A DNA stretch of 37,843 nucleotides from Oligoflexia bacterium (GTDB lineage: Bacteria; Bdellovibrionota; UBA1018). Under the pieces are notes generated by a model. That model was not told where the DNA came from and ran no database searches. It saw nothing but the letters and a program-made list of their open reading frames with translations. Positions 1 to 8,479 of the stretch are shown here, in pieces. Location of the stretch: positions 1 to 37,843 of the forward strand of contig CAITVN010000079.1 of the NCBI GenBank assembly GCA_903895855.1. The letters are read 5' to 3'. The position numbers were made by a program, and so were the translations under genes. Positions within the stretch are counted from its first letter, which is position 1; each line of letters opens with the position of its first letter.

Positions 1-73
1 ACTGGTCACCAATCACAGAAGTGAGACTAAACCCGGGAAAGGAGACTAAAATTGAAATTGAAAAGTTAAGAAA

Positions 74-790
74 TCAAGCAGCTTGAAAAATTATGCGACA
101 TCTTTCTTGAAATTTACCGGTTTTTTGATTGTTTTCATCACCCTTTTTTTGAACCGCTTGCGGCTGCAGCCCCTTAGATTTTTCGAGTTTGGTCAGATGG
201 CTTGTCACTAAGAGGTCCATGAGTTCAGCGAGAGTGGCATTGGGATGTGAATGACTGAGAAGCTCTCTTAGGCGTTCAATCTTTTTGAATAGTTCTTCTG
301 AAATACTAAATTTTAATTCCCGCACGGTTGGAGATAAAATTCTTGCCTTCTCAGGCTTGGGTTGTTCTGGAGCCAATCCGAAGAGCATCTGATCGCACTC
401 GCTTTGTGACTTGTTTTCGGCGTTCTTCGCAATTGCCTTTTTTTCCTCAATCGTTTTTGCTATGCCAGATTTTTTTGTAGCCTGAAAATGCGACTGAAGT
501 TTTGCGGCATTACTCAGTGATAACGAGCCTTGCTCATAGGCTTGACGAGTCTCTGGCAAATCTTGCATGAGACGCAGGCATTGAATTCGTCTCTGCGCGG
601 CGCCCTCGCTTAATCCCAATTCTTTTGTCACAAATTCGAAAAGACTTGAGTAGCCAAGTTTCAAAAAAAGAAGTCTTTGATTGATCTCAGTTAAGTGCTC
701 AATAAGCTTCGCGGTGATTCGCCTTTCTTCGCTCACGATGATTTTTGTTTCGTTCAATAACTGGTCTGAAGTGAGTGCGGTTAAATTCAT
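74..790 (-). CDS. HNH-endonuclease-family protein, C-terminally truncated
   Basis: A 238-residue protein whose first ~120 residues resemble the helical N-terminal (DUF222-like) part of HNH endonuclease-family proteins that are frequent in Bdellovibrio-type genomes: a long helix, then a segment on SLFEFVTKELGLSEGAAQRR and a run of basic helices. In that family a C-terminal HNH nuclease domain with paired Cys and His residues normally follows. Here the chain stops after a Lys/Gln-rich linker, and I found no HNH-like sequence in the other reverse frames between this stop and the window edge. It is therefore probably a remnant or a nuclease-less form. ATG start at 790. Function unknown; the family assignment rests on memory of the N-terminal pattern. 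Confidence 0.65.
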   Translation of the reverse strand: MNLTALTSDQLLNETKIIVSEERRITAKLIEHLTEINQRLLFLKLGYSSLFEFVTKELGLSEGAAQRRIQCLRLMQDLPETRQAYEQGSLSLSNAAKLQSHFQATKKSGIAKTIEEKKAIAKNAENKSQSECDQMLFGLAPEQPKPEKARILSPTVRELKFSISEELFKKIERLRELLSHSHPNATLAELMDLLVTSHLTKLEKSKGLQPQAVQKKGDENNQKTGKFQERCRIIFQAA

Positions 791-1105
791 GACGACTTAA
801 TACCACAGCTTTTTTAATTACGGTTTTCGAGAAAAGTGGCTCTAGTTTTTGAGTAGCCCTGAGACGTGCACAAGCGCGCAAGGTGTACTGACTGATGATC
901 CTAAAGTTCAAAAACGAGAAAATGAGCAAAATATCGGCCTAGAATGGCTGTGAAGTGCCTTTGAAATCAGTCAATAATAAAGTGATCGTTTGCAAAAAAA
1001 CCGATCGATCTAGGGATCGTGATGCACTAATAACACCCGTCCTTTCGAAAACTTTTTGATAAAGGTACCTTTATACTTTTACAACCCATAAGGCGTGTCA
1101 AGCAC
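791..1105. other. Intergenic region between two divergent genes
   Basis: About 315 bases between the HNH-family gene (reverse) and the acetyltransferase (forward). I see no convincing ORF, RNA gene or strong hairpin. It should contain the promoters of both neighbours, but no clear -35/-10 pair stands out. The reading frame of the acetyltransferase stays open upstream to about 1034 without an ATG. Confidence 0.5.
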
Positions 1106-1477
1106 TTGCAGCCCGAGGCGCCTCTTGTGCCCGAAACTGTGTATTGGGCAGTCATCGACGAGGCTGTTGTCGGTCGTATTTCTCTGCGCCATCGCCTAGA
1201 GGGTAATCTTTTGAAAATGGGTGGCCATATTGGGTACGAGGTTCGCCCCAGCTTTCGGCGGCGAGGTGTTGCGACAGCGATGCTGCGCGAACTATTGAAA
1301 ACAGAAAAAGCAAAAGAGATTGGCCGCCTGCTGTTGACCTGTGCTCCCGACAACATTGCCTCAAACAAAACGATACTGGCCAATGGTGGCGTTTTCACTG
1401 AAAAAGTATTTGTTGAGATGGTAAATGATTACCGGAATCACTACTGGATCGAGTTAACTAAACTCGGGTCGCCGTGA
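1106..1477 (+). CDS. GNAT-family N-acetyltransferase, apparently N-terminally truncated
   Basis: A 123-residue protein with the acetyl-CoA-binding core of GNAT acetyltransferases: VVGRISLRH strand, GGHIGYEVRPSFRRRGVATAM (the R/Q-x-x-G-x-G/A pyrophosphate loop, here RRRGVA), then the DNIASNKTILANGG helix-turn typical of RimJ/YjcK-like members. Members of this type are usually near 170 residues, so roughly 45-60 N-terminal residues are missing. The frame is open back to 1034 but offers only TTG at 1106 as a start, and there is no Shine-Dalgarno sequence. It may be a decayed gene, or start at an unusual codon. The substrate cannot be told from sequence. Confidence 0.6.
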   Translation: MQPEAPLVPETVYWAVIDEAVVGRISLRHRLEGNLLKMGGHIGYEVRPSFRRRGVATAMLRELLKTEKAKEIGRLLLTCAPDNIASNKTILANGGVFTEKVFVEMVNDYRNHYWIELTKLGSP

Positions 1478-1483
1478 TGGCCC

Positions 1484-2461
1484 TCACTGAGCAAACCCGA
1501 TGCTGATGGCGTTTTCTAGAATTTCAGTCTCGCTGATGAGTAGTTGGCCTTTTTCGCCGTCGCAATAGGGTTGCAGGGTGGGTGAATAAAACTGGCAGCC
1601 GGTGCCCCATGAATTTCTGAACCGATAGCGGCACTGGTCGCCTTTCCATTCTCGTCCGATCAAAAGCATCGAGTGCAAACTGTCGCGCGTAAATCCTTTA
1701 AGAAAGGTGGTTTCAAAGCTGGTTTCTAGAGGTAATTTGGATTCCAAAATTTTGTCGATTTTTGAAATCACCACCGAACTCATTTCTTTGACGTCTAGGT
1801 TTTGCCATCCAAAGTTTTTCGACACCCTCACCCGTTGGGTGCATTGACTGTTTTTGAGTGCGAGTAAGACCTCGATGAAAGATTTGTCGCGATTGTTTTT
1901 TGCAACTCCCAATAAGTGTTCTTTTGACGATTTTGAAAAAGTGTTGAAGTACGATTTGAGAATCATCGGGTCTGGATTGAACTCGCCACCGTACTTTGCA
2001 ACAAAAATGGCTTCGTGAATGGCCTCGAACGCGTCGAGTAGACCGGTGCTCTCACCGACATTAGATTGCAATTCGCTTTCGAGGCAAAACCCCAGTGCTT
2101 GTGAGGCGGCAAATGCCTCGCCGGCGAGTCCGCCTTTTGGGTAAGCGGTGTTGGCATCTAAGAAATTGCGATACCAGAAATTGTCGCGGTAGTAAGACAT
2201 GTCATTCAGAGCGACTGCGATGGCTGAAACGGGTCGACCCACTAAAATCGAAAGTATGTCAGCGGCCGGATAAGCATAACAGAGGCCGACATTGCCCTGA
2301 TCTCTAGGGTGATTGAATAGGCCTTTGAGCCCGGGATAGTGGTCTGTGATGTCGATTCGACTGCAAGATTCTTGTGTGTGTTGGGCGAAAGCAGTGAGGC
2401 TGCTTAAGCAATTCAAGATAACCATGAAAACAATAATTCGAGTGCGTTTCATTGCCATCAC
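1484..2461 (-). CDS. Secreted papain-like cysteine protease (C1 family)
   Basis: A 325-residue protein starting with a signal peptide (MKRTRIIVFMVILNCLSSL, cleavage near AFA-Q). The papain fold shows in DQGNVGLCYAY, where Q55 would form the oxyanion hole and C61 is the nucleophile, H263 in the segment DSLHSMLLIG, and N283 in FRNSWGTGC, the standard C1A His and Asn motifs. Further cysteines could form disulfides, fitting export. The start could be the first, second or fourth codon (ATG ATG GCA ATG). It is monocistronic; the reverse-strand operon upstream ends about 200 bases away. In a predatory bacterium a degradative role is plausible but is inference. Confidence 0.8.
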   Translation of the reverse strand: MMAMKRTRIIVFMVILNCLSSLTAFAQHTQESCSRIDITDHYPGLKGLFNHPRDQGNVGLCYAYPAADILSILVGRPVSAIAVALNDMSYYRDNFWYRNFLDANTAYPKGGLAGEAFAASQALGFCLESELQSNVGESTGLLDAFEAIHEAIFVAKYGGEFNPDPMILKSYFNTFSKSSKEHLLGVAKNNRDKSFIEVLLALKNSQCTQRVRVSKNFGWQNLDVKEMSSVVISKIDKILESKLPLETSFETTFLKGFTRDSLHSMLLIGREWKGDQCRYRFRNSWGTGCQFYSPTLQPYCDGEKGQLLISETEILENAISIGFAQ

Positions 2462-2665
2462 CTGTTTACAAGTTCTGTGCCCACCAGAAGTTAGGTCTAA
2501 GGTGGCTACTTGAAACCGTGGCGTTTTGGGTTAAAATCGCTATGATTCGGCGGGTACTGTGTTAGAAAATCGTGTCGGCGAATTGTGCAGAAATCAGTGG
2601 GATACTTTGTGATCAGTATCAATTGTGTTTGCAGGTTCAGTCGCATCCTCGACACCAAAGTACCA

Positions 2666-4852
2666 CTAAAAGTGAAGTTTCCTTGAATTTTGAACTTGGC
2701 CATCGAGTTTCGGTTCGGTCACCGAAAAGCGATCGAGAAAAAGTGATCGAGGCATTTGAGGAGTGAGCGACCACACCCCAGCCACTATAGCCGTGGCAAG
2801 AAAGCTTCGGTCTAGATTGCCCCAGTTTCCGCGCGGAAGCGCGACAGGTATTTGCACCGAGGGCGCCGCGATCTGCACTGTGCGCTCACCAAAGGCAGCT
2901 CCGCGATCTGCTGTTCTGAATCGGTAGCCATTTCGATCATGGGCAGAGACGGTGAGAATAGATTCGTCGCTCATCGCCAGTTGGGCCGGATATTTTTTCT
3001 GAAAATCGATATTGGTATTCGAGTCTCCGGCCGAGGCAACGACTTTAATGCCCAATGCAGTGGCACGAGCTAAGGCTACGTGAAGTGCTTTTGAGTTGAT
3101 CGAGGTTGCCCACGCACAGATAATGAGTTCTGCCTGGTGCTCGATGGCGAAGTCGATGGCATTCGCTAAGGTTTGAGAAGATGTGATGCCCCAGGGATTA
3201 AACGCTTTTATCGGAATGATCTTGGCCGACGGGTTAATCGCGAGTATCAGACTGGCGACGGCAGTGCCGTGGTAAGCGTCGTCATAGGCGCGCGAATCAC
3301 CAGAAGTGAAATCATACCCGACAGGATTTCCGGCCTCGTCTTTTTGAATATTGTGATGAATGACCGGGTGATTGTAGTCGACCCCCGTGTCGATCACTGC
3401 GACTCGAGTTTCTCGAGCAGTACGGGCTTCAGTGCCTAACTCAGGTAACGCAATTTGTCTGGCCCAGTCTTGGCCGGTCTGCCACTCGGCAAACTTTCTA
3501 GCGCTGTGAAGAACAGAAAACTTCGAAGAAAAATCAGCTTTTTTGTGAAACTTTTGATCGGTTTTTAGGTACCGCCAGATTTGATAGGGTAGAGTGATCG
3601 CTGTGATGATGGGGTTTTCTTTTGCTGCTTCTTTGATTGCATTTTCTGTTTCATTGAGCGAATTGGCTGAGACATCGATAGACTCTTTAAATAGGGTGCC
3701 GATCGGAATTTCGGGTTCGCGATTGTTGTTGCTAATGACCCTGGGGTCAGTTGATAGCCCACCTACCCCGCGAACCACTCGCGCGATCGAACCGCTTTCT
3801 AAACTTTCAACCACTTCTAATCTAGCCGTTGGCGACTCGAAAACAGTGCCAGTTGGAATTTCAGATTTCCACCCGGTACCGAGCAAATAGACTTTTCCAT
3901 ATTCAGCATTTTCAGTGACCCCATCAATGAGCGCAAATCGCGGCAATTGGCCGAGTGTTTTGCCAAGGTGGGTGAATGTTTTTGCAATCATTTCTGTCCA
4001 TGCTCGCAGAATGACGTCTTTTCGAGCCAGGCGAATGGCAGCACTATAGCCTTGGTAGCTTCCGCCGATTTCGACATAGAAACCATTGGTGTCTGAATTG
4101 AAGAACTCATTCGCGATGACATTATTTTCAGCATCGATCATTTCAATGTGAAGTACCATATTGGCTTGGTAGCGCTTGTAGGTTGATTCGACTGCGTAGC
4201 CAGAAAAGCCAAATGAAAAATGTTCGCTCAAGCTGAGGCCCACTTGTGAGCCTGTTACTGAATTTCCGATGGGGTCGAATTCGCCTTCAAACCAACTCGG
4301 GTCTAATGATGAAGTCGAATCGTCTTTTAGTCGAAACTCATTGCCGATAATTGAGAGTTTGTTTTCAGAATCGAACCCGTAGAACATTTGTGTTCCGCGG
4401 GCGCCGGTGCGCACTGCAAGTGCATTTAGCGAGATTCGTACTGTTGCCGCAGGACTCACCGAGCCTGCCCACACAATCGGATCAGGTCGCTGTGAACTGC
4501 CGCTACTATTCACAGAACTATTGAGCGAAAAGGGTTCGAGCCCACTGGGGGGGAGTGGCTGCGAAACCACTAAGAATTGGCCGCCTTGAGTTAGTTCTGT
4601 AGTCAGTCTTGCTTCGAAGTCATTGCCGAATGGATAAGTGCCCCCATCGGGCAGCTCGACGGTTGTTGTTTGAAGGTGTGTGATTTCAATCGGGGTACGG
4701 CCTCGTTTTGGTTTGCTGCTCTCTGGCTCAGTTTGTGCTCCGGCATGAGGCTCGGTTTTAGCTGTGGCAGCTTGTGCGAGTGTGAAGGTAAAAGCGAGTG
4801 CTGCGTAAATTGCAGCACTCGCAAAATTTGCCAAGCGCCTTTGTGGCAACAT
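2666..4852 (-). CDS. Secreted protein: CsgG-like N-terminal region fused to a degenerate subtilisin-like (S8) domain
   Basis: A 728-residue protein with a signal peptide (residues 1-31). Residues 55-350 resemble its upstream neighbour: a conserved leading strand (TTVELPDGGTYPFG), then a CsgG/FlgT-like alpha-beta region. Residues 450-700 are a subtilase domain: D488 in RVAVIDTGVDYNHP and H528 in YHGTAVAS are present. Where the family has GN (oxyanion Asn) this protein has AGDSN (D610), and the GTSxATP serine motif reads RSFLATAIVAG, placing Phe684 at the serine position with S683 one residue early. Catalysis is therefore doubtful. The start codon overlaps the upstream stop as TAATG, implying translational coupling. 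Activity and role unknown. Confidence 0.75.
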   Translation of the reverse strand: MLPQRRLANFASAAIYAALAFTFTLAQAATAKTEPHAGAQTEPESSKPKRGRTPIEITHLQTTTVELPDGGTYPFGNDFEARLTTELTQGGQFLVVSQPLPPSGLEPFSLNSSVNSSGSSQRPDPIVWAGSVSPAATVRISLNALAVRTGARGTQMFYGFDSENKLSIIGNEFRLKDDSTSSLDPSWFEGEFDPIGNSVTGSQVGLSLSEHFSFGFSGYAVESTYKRYQANMVLHIEMIDAENNVIANEFFNSDTNGFYVEIGGSYQGYSAAIRLARKDVILRAWTEMIAKTFTHLGKTLGQLPRFALIDGVTENAEYGKVYLLGTGWKSEIPTGTVFESPTARLEVVESLESGSIARVVRGVGGLSTDPRVISNNNREPEIPIGTLFKESIDVSANSLNETENAIKEAAKENPIITAITLPYQIWRYLKTDQKFHKKADFSSKFSVLHSARKFAEWQTGQDWARQIALPELGTEARTARETRVAVIDTGVDYNHPVIHHNIQKDEAGNPVGYDFTSGDSRAYDDAYHGTAVASLILAINPSAKIIPIKAFNPWGITSSQTLANAIDFAIEHQAELIICAWATSINSKALHVALARATALGIKVVASAGDSNTNIDFQKKYPAQLAMSDESILTVSAHDRNGYRFRTADRGAAFGERTVQIAAPSVQIPVALPRGNWGNLDRSFLATAIVAGVWSLTPQMPRSLFLDRFSVTEPKLDGQVQNSRKLHF

Positions 4853-5787
4853 TATTCAACCTCGTGAACAAAAACCCAGTCACCGGCGAGCACTCCTCTT
4901 GAATCCCAGGTTTGTACAATTTCTGCTTGTGATGCGATCGCCCCTACCTGAGTGGTATTGACTTGAGCGACGGCTTTGTAAATATTGCAGTAACCAGACT
5001 CTGAAGCTGCGTAGATTTCGAACGCATTGCCGACTTTGACTCCACCTTGAGCTCCCGAATCAAAAATGATCGATCCGGTTGACGGTTGAACTTCTTTCAC
5101 TTGAGCAAACCACGAAAGTTTTGAAACTCGGTTCGAGGCATTGAGCTCTTTGAGACCTTTATCCATTATTTTTCGAAGCGTAGCTCCGAGCGGGGTGTTG
5201 TAAACCAAAGAGGGGCTGGTGGTTGCTGAGTCGAAGTCAATTTGAAAGGTGAGATTGACCTCAGCCGTCGCATGCGAGCTGGTTGAGGCGACGAGTTCTG
5301 AGCATTTTCCGCGAACGCATTGCCAGATTCCAAAGTCCATGGCGACGGTACCGATTTTGACATCGAGTTTGCCCGTTGCATTGGTCACGGTAGAGGTGGC
5401 TCCGGCCGGGGTGTAACCAAAACTTGCGCCTATTTGCGCCACGTTAAGATCGAGTGTGCTGACGGCTGCTCTAATCTCAAGCGTGGGTTCGCATTCACTC
5501 GTGAGGTCTTCTGATGCAGGTAAGAAATTAGTGTCAGTGGTCAGTGCGGTGCCGACCATGGTCGTTAGGTCGGCTTTCAAATCGACACTCACGCCGTTCG
5601 GTAGTTGAAAGGGCAGCGTTCCGACCGGGCGAACGACGACTCTTCGAAAGGGTTGTGGGGTCGTGAAGATCGGCCCATTGGGTTTCTTTTTGCCAGCGCC
5701 CCAAGCGGTCGAGATGGCGGTCGTCGCAATCACGAAGAGGGTTAGCGCAAAAATGGCAGGAGCTTTTACGGGGTTTAGAGCGTTCAT
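4852..5787 (-). CDS. Secreted CsgG/FlgT-like protein of unknown function
   Basis: A 311-residue protein with a clear signal peptide (hydrophobic residues 12-30, then WGAGKKK). The mature part begins with RRVVVRPVGTLPFQLPNGV, the same leading strand seen in the following S8-fusion protein, followed by an alternating alpha/beta region resembling CsgG/FlgT-type periplasmic domains and a C-terminal beta domain (FDSGAQGGVKVGNAFEIY) like the small barrel that ends FlgT. A good ribosome binding site (GAGGAGAAAA) precedes the ATG. It is the first gene of a two-gene operon. I infer an outer-membrane or periplasmic scaffold role, but the assignment is by fold-level resemblance only. Confidence 0.6.
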   Translation of the reverse strand: MNALNPVKAPAIFALTLFVIATTAISTAWGAGKKKPNGPIFTTPQPFRRVVVRPVGTLPFQLPNGVSVDLKADLTTMVGTALTTDTNFLPASEDLTSECEPTLEIRAAVSTLDLNVAQIGASFGYTPAGATSTVTNATGKLDVKIGTVAMDFGIWQCVRGKCSELVASTSSHATAEVNLTFQIDFDSATTSPSLVYNTPLGATLRKIMDKGLKELNASNRVSKLSWFAQVKEVQPSTGSIIFDSGAQGGVKVGNAFEIYAASESGYCNIYKAVAQVNTTQVGAIASQAEIVQTWDSRGVLAGDWVFVHEVE

Positions 5788-5911
5788 TTCATTTTTCTCC
5801 TCAAAGGCACGTCAGACCATGCTAAGCCGCATGGGTGGGACGCGACAAAAGAAGGCCCTCTGATCGTGGTTTGTCACCAATCAGTCGGCCCTTCCGGTTA
5901 GTTCAGTCTTG

Positions 5912-5952
5912 TGAAAATCGTTTCTGTACATACCTTGTCGGCACGATTTTCA
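5912..5952. repeat. 10-bp inverted repeat (hairpin) upstream of the CsgG-like operon
   Basis: TGAAAATCGT (5912-5921) pairs with ACGATTTTCA (5943-5952) across a 21-base loop. It lies between the start of the reverse-strand operon and palindrome copy 1, so it could be an operator or leader hairpin. No T-tract follows on either strand, so a terminator is unlikely. Confidence 0.4.
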
Positions 5953-6021
5953 GAAAAGTGAGAGAATTTTGACGCTGCACCTGGCTGGCGCAGTGTTCGG
6001 TTACCTACGGGGCGCCAGGTA

Positions 6022-6319
6022 TCTGACGGGTTCAAGTCAAACTAGAGAGTTTTACCCAATTTTCGTAGGTGTTTGTAAAAAGACGTCCTCGCCCTTGTCT
6101 TATGATGAACTTTTGAAGAGGCCTTAGTTTACAACATCATTTTTGCGACTCTTGCGAGGTATGATGCCGAAAGCAAGAAAACATGATGTTTGGGGAGCAA
6201 AAATGGTGTTGTAAACTAAGGCCTCTTCAAAATTACAAACATTGAGGCTGCGGAATGTCTTTTTACAAACACCTAAGAAAATTGGGTAAAATTCTCTAGT
6301 CTAGTCTGACCCTGTCAGG
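6022..6319 (+). repeat. Palindromic element family, copy 1 (~298 bp, nested long hairpin)
   Basis: A nearly full-length palindrome. Ends: CTGACG (6023) and TGTCAGG (6313-6319). Outer stem: 6042-6084 pairs with 6256-6298. A conserved asymmetric internal loop GACGTCCTCGCC / GGCTGCGGAATGTC follows. Inner stem: 6111-6146 pairs with 6197-6232 over 36 positions with a single G-T wobble. The apical core (6140-6204) begins TTTTTGCGACTCTTGCGAGG and holds small internal hairpins (CTTGC/GCAAG; GGTA/TGCC; AAACA/TGTTT). Core, internal loop and ends match copy 2, while the stem sequences do not. It fills the gap between a HAD gene and the CsgG-like operon. It could be a structured RNA or a mobile hairpin element; no protein-coding capacity. 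Confidence 0.9.
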
Positions 6320-6343
6320 TGCACATTGCTGCGTGACCGGTGG

Positions 6344-7021
6344 TTACTCTCCCAGGTTTAAAAGAGTTCTCAGCTCTGCGACAGATCTCACTAGGTGAGT
6401 CGGCCTCTGCTTGAGTAGATGAGCCTCATTAGCCAATAAATCCCAGGCGGCCGCGATACTGAGTGACCCCGCACTACCTGCCGCTTGAATGTCAGCCCAA
6501 CTGTCACCAACCATAATGACCTCATGAGCGGCTAGTTTCATTGCCTGCGCCGACTTCAGTAAACCCTCGGCCGCTGGTTTTGGAAAATCAACCTCGTCGT
6601 GAGTGATGATTGATGTAAAAAGATGGGTTACATTGTGGTGGTTTAATATTAAATCGGTAGTGTCACGGCCACGACCCGTAAAAATGGCGACCGGAATTTG
6701 ATTTGCCGTCAGCTGCTCAATCAATTCGAGCATTCCCGAAAAAAAAGGCACCTTTGTGAGGTTGTCGTCGGTGTATTTTCGACTCACTTGGTAGGCATGA
6801 TCGGCCTTTTGGGCTCCGACAACCTTAATAAAAATATCTCTTTCACCCGGCCCGAAGTGCTGCATGATCTCGACGGGATCAAGTCTGGGCGCGCCGGCAG
6901 CCTCAAAACCTCGATTAAAGGCTTCTAGGGTGACGCCAAGCGAGTCGATTACCGTGCCATCAAGATCAAAAACAATGCCTTTTTTTCCAAGAATTTTGTC
7001 CACGTTACCCGTAACTATCAA
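6344..7021 (-). CDS. HAD-superfamily hydrolase, phosphoglycolate-phosphatase-like
   Basis: A 225-residue HAD phosphatase. Motif I is GIVFDLDGTVIDSL (nucleophile Asp and acid Asp of DxDGT), motif II is the T of IFTGRGRD, motif III is the Lys of DFPKPAAEGL, and motif IV is MVGDSWADIQAAGSAG. Between motifs I and II lies the four-helix C1 cap typical of Gph/beta-phosphoglucomutase-like members. The substrate cannot be fixed from sequence; 2-phosphoglycolate or a sugar phosphate is likely. The longest frame begins at TTG 7021; GTG at 7003 with weak GGGT upstream is an alternative start. The gene ends just beside palindrome copy 1 and is divergent from pepP. Confidence 0.85.
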   Translation of the reverse strand: MIVTGNVDKILGKKGIVFDLDGTVIDSLGVTLEAFNRGFEAAGAPRLDPVEIMQHFGPGERDIFIKVVGAQKADHAYQVSRKYTDDNLTKVPFFSGMLELIEQLTANQIPVAIFTGRGRDTTDLILNHHNVTHLFTSIITHDEVDFPKPAAEGLLKSAQAMKLAAHEVIMVGDSWADIQAAGSAGSLSIAAAWDLLANEAHLLKQRPTHLVRSVAELRTLLNLGE

Positions 7022-7059
7022 TTTTTGCCAAGATTAGGCAAGGGGTAGGGCGCATTTTT

Positions 7060-7089
7060 TAGACAAATGACCCCAGTCTTTGTTATGAC
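7060..7089 (+). promoter_or_regulatory. Candidate sigma-70 promoter of pepP, possibly giving a leaderless mRNA
   Basis: TAGACA (7060-7065) and TATGAC (7084-7089) are separated by 18 bases. A start of transcription about 7 bases after the -10 falls on or next to the ATG at 7096, and no Shine-Dalgarno sequence precedes that ATG. Confidence 0.35.
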
Positions 7090-7095
7090 GGTCTC

Positions 7096-8472
7096 ATGAT
7101 AAAGACATCGATACCGAGTTACTTTGCCCACCGCCGTAGTCGACTCTTTGAAGGTTTTTCTAAACAGAAAGTTGATGGGGCGGCGGTTGTACTGTTTTCA
7201 AATCAAGAACTCACTCGCAATCACGATGTTCATTTTCTTTTTCGTCAGGACTCGAGCTTCTATTATCTAACTGGGCTAGATGAGCCAGGTTCAGTCTGTG
7301 TTTTACTTTCTAAAGAGGCCAGTTCGCTCTCGGCAGCAAAGAATCACGAAACTATTTTGTTTGTGGCGCCAAAAGATGAAGAAAAAGAGCTATGGGAGGG
7401 CGAGCGTTACGGCGTTGAAGGTGCAATGCGCGTCTTCGGCGCAGATCGCTCCTATCCGCTTGCCGAATTGGGGCAACGATTGCCCGAGTTACTTTCAACG
7501 GCAAATCGCCTGTTCTATCGGCTCAATCGGCCGCACAGCGAGCACGAAGATCGGCTGATGATTGAGGCACTTGAAAAATGCAAAAAAGCTCAAGGTCGAA
7601 GCGGTAAAGCGTTAATGACGGTTGAAGATCCGCAAATTGTCATCGGCGAAATGCGTTTATTTAAGGCTCCCGAAGAGATTGAATTGATGCGAAGGGCTTC
7701 GAAAATTTCTGCCGCTGCTCACAATAGTTTACTGCGCGAAGTTAAGCCGGGCATGAATGAATCACAGGTTGAAGCGCTGATCGATTTTCATTTTCGAAAA
7801 GACGGGTGCGAGCGAAATGCTTATCCTTCGATCGTGGCTGGAGGCAAAAATGCTGCGTGTTTGCACTACCGGCGCAATAATGAAATTCTACGAGACGGAG
7901 ACATTCTCTTAGTTGATGCGGGTGGTGAGTGTGACTATTATGCCGCAGACATTACTCGAACTATTCCGGTTGGAGCAAAATTCAGCGGTGATCAGACCAA
8001 GGCCTACGATCTGGTTTTGAAGACTCAGAAAATGGCCATTGAGATGGTGAAGCCTGGTGTGTCGATGGTGCAAATTCACCGAGCGGTGAGTGAATCGTTG
8101 GCTGAAGGCTGCCTACAACTCGGATTGTTTAATGGGTTGCAGTCGTCGCCTGCCGACGTTGTCGCTTCGGGTGCGATTAAGCGGTATTACCCGCACCAAA
8201 CGAGTCACTGGTTAGGCATGGATGTTCACGATGCTGGCTTGTATCAGCTGAATGGTGAGCCACGCTTGCTCGAGCCAGGAATGGTTTTGACGATTGAGCC
8301 AGGATTCTATGTTCAGGCAAATAACGAGCAGGTGGCACCTGGCTTTAGAAATATCGGTATTCGAATCGAAGACGACATCCTCGTCGTCGCGGGTGGATAC
8401 GAAAATTTCACTCTAGACGCTATCAAAGAGCGGGCCCAGATTGAAAGTGAACGGGCAAAGGCTTTGAAGTAG
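7096..8472 (+). CDS. pepP: Xaa-Pro aminopeptidase (M24B)
   Basis: A 458-residue aminopeptidase P that removes N-terminal residues preceding proline. Residues ~1-150 form the AMP_N domain (YFAHRRSRLFEGF, then HDVHFLFRQDSSFYYLTGLDEPG). The pita-bread catalytic domain carries the two-metal ligands: first Asp in LLVDAGGECDYY, second Asp in AADITRTIPV, His in TSHWLGMDVHDAG, Glu in TIEPGFYV, and Glu in GIRIEDDILV. Length matches PepP. It has no SD sequence and a possible promoter immediately upstream. dusB follows after 7 bases, probably in the same transcript. Confidence 0.93.
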   Translation: MIKTSIPSYFAHRRSRLFEGFSKQKVDGAAVVLFSNQELTRNHDVHFLFRQDSSFYYLTGLDEPGSVCVLLSKEASSLSAAKNHETILFVAPKDEEKELWEGERYGVEGAMRVFGADRSYPLAELGQRLPELLSTANRLFYRLNRPHSEHEDRLMIEALEKCKKAQGRSGKALMTVEDPQIVIGEMRLFKAPEEIELMRRASKISAAAHNSLLREVKPGMNESQVEALIDFHFRKDGCERNAYPSIVAGGKNAACLHYRRNNEILRDGDILLVDAGGECDYYAADITRTIPVGAKFSGDQTKAYDLVLKTQKMAIEMVKPGVSMVQIHRAVSESLAEGCLQLGLFNGLQSSPADVVASGAIKRYYPHQTSHWLGMDVHDAGLYQLNGEPRLLEPGMVLTIEPGFYVQANNEQVAPGFRNIGIRIEDDILVVAGGYENFTLDAIKERAQIESERAKALK

Positions 8473-8479
8473 TGTCTAA

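Noticed and set aside
6140..6204. Apical core as a c-di-GMP riboswitch (abundant in Bdellovibrio) or hammerhead ribozyme
   Set aside because: Key conserved strings of those families (GGCAAACC; CUGAUGA with GAAA) are not present in the right arrangement.
6022..6319. Palindrome copy 1 as an ordinary intrinsic terminator or REP element
   Set aside because: Stem of more than 80 paired bases in two tiers, conserved apical core and defined ends are far larger and more complex than a terminator or REP unit.
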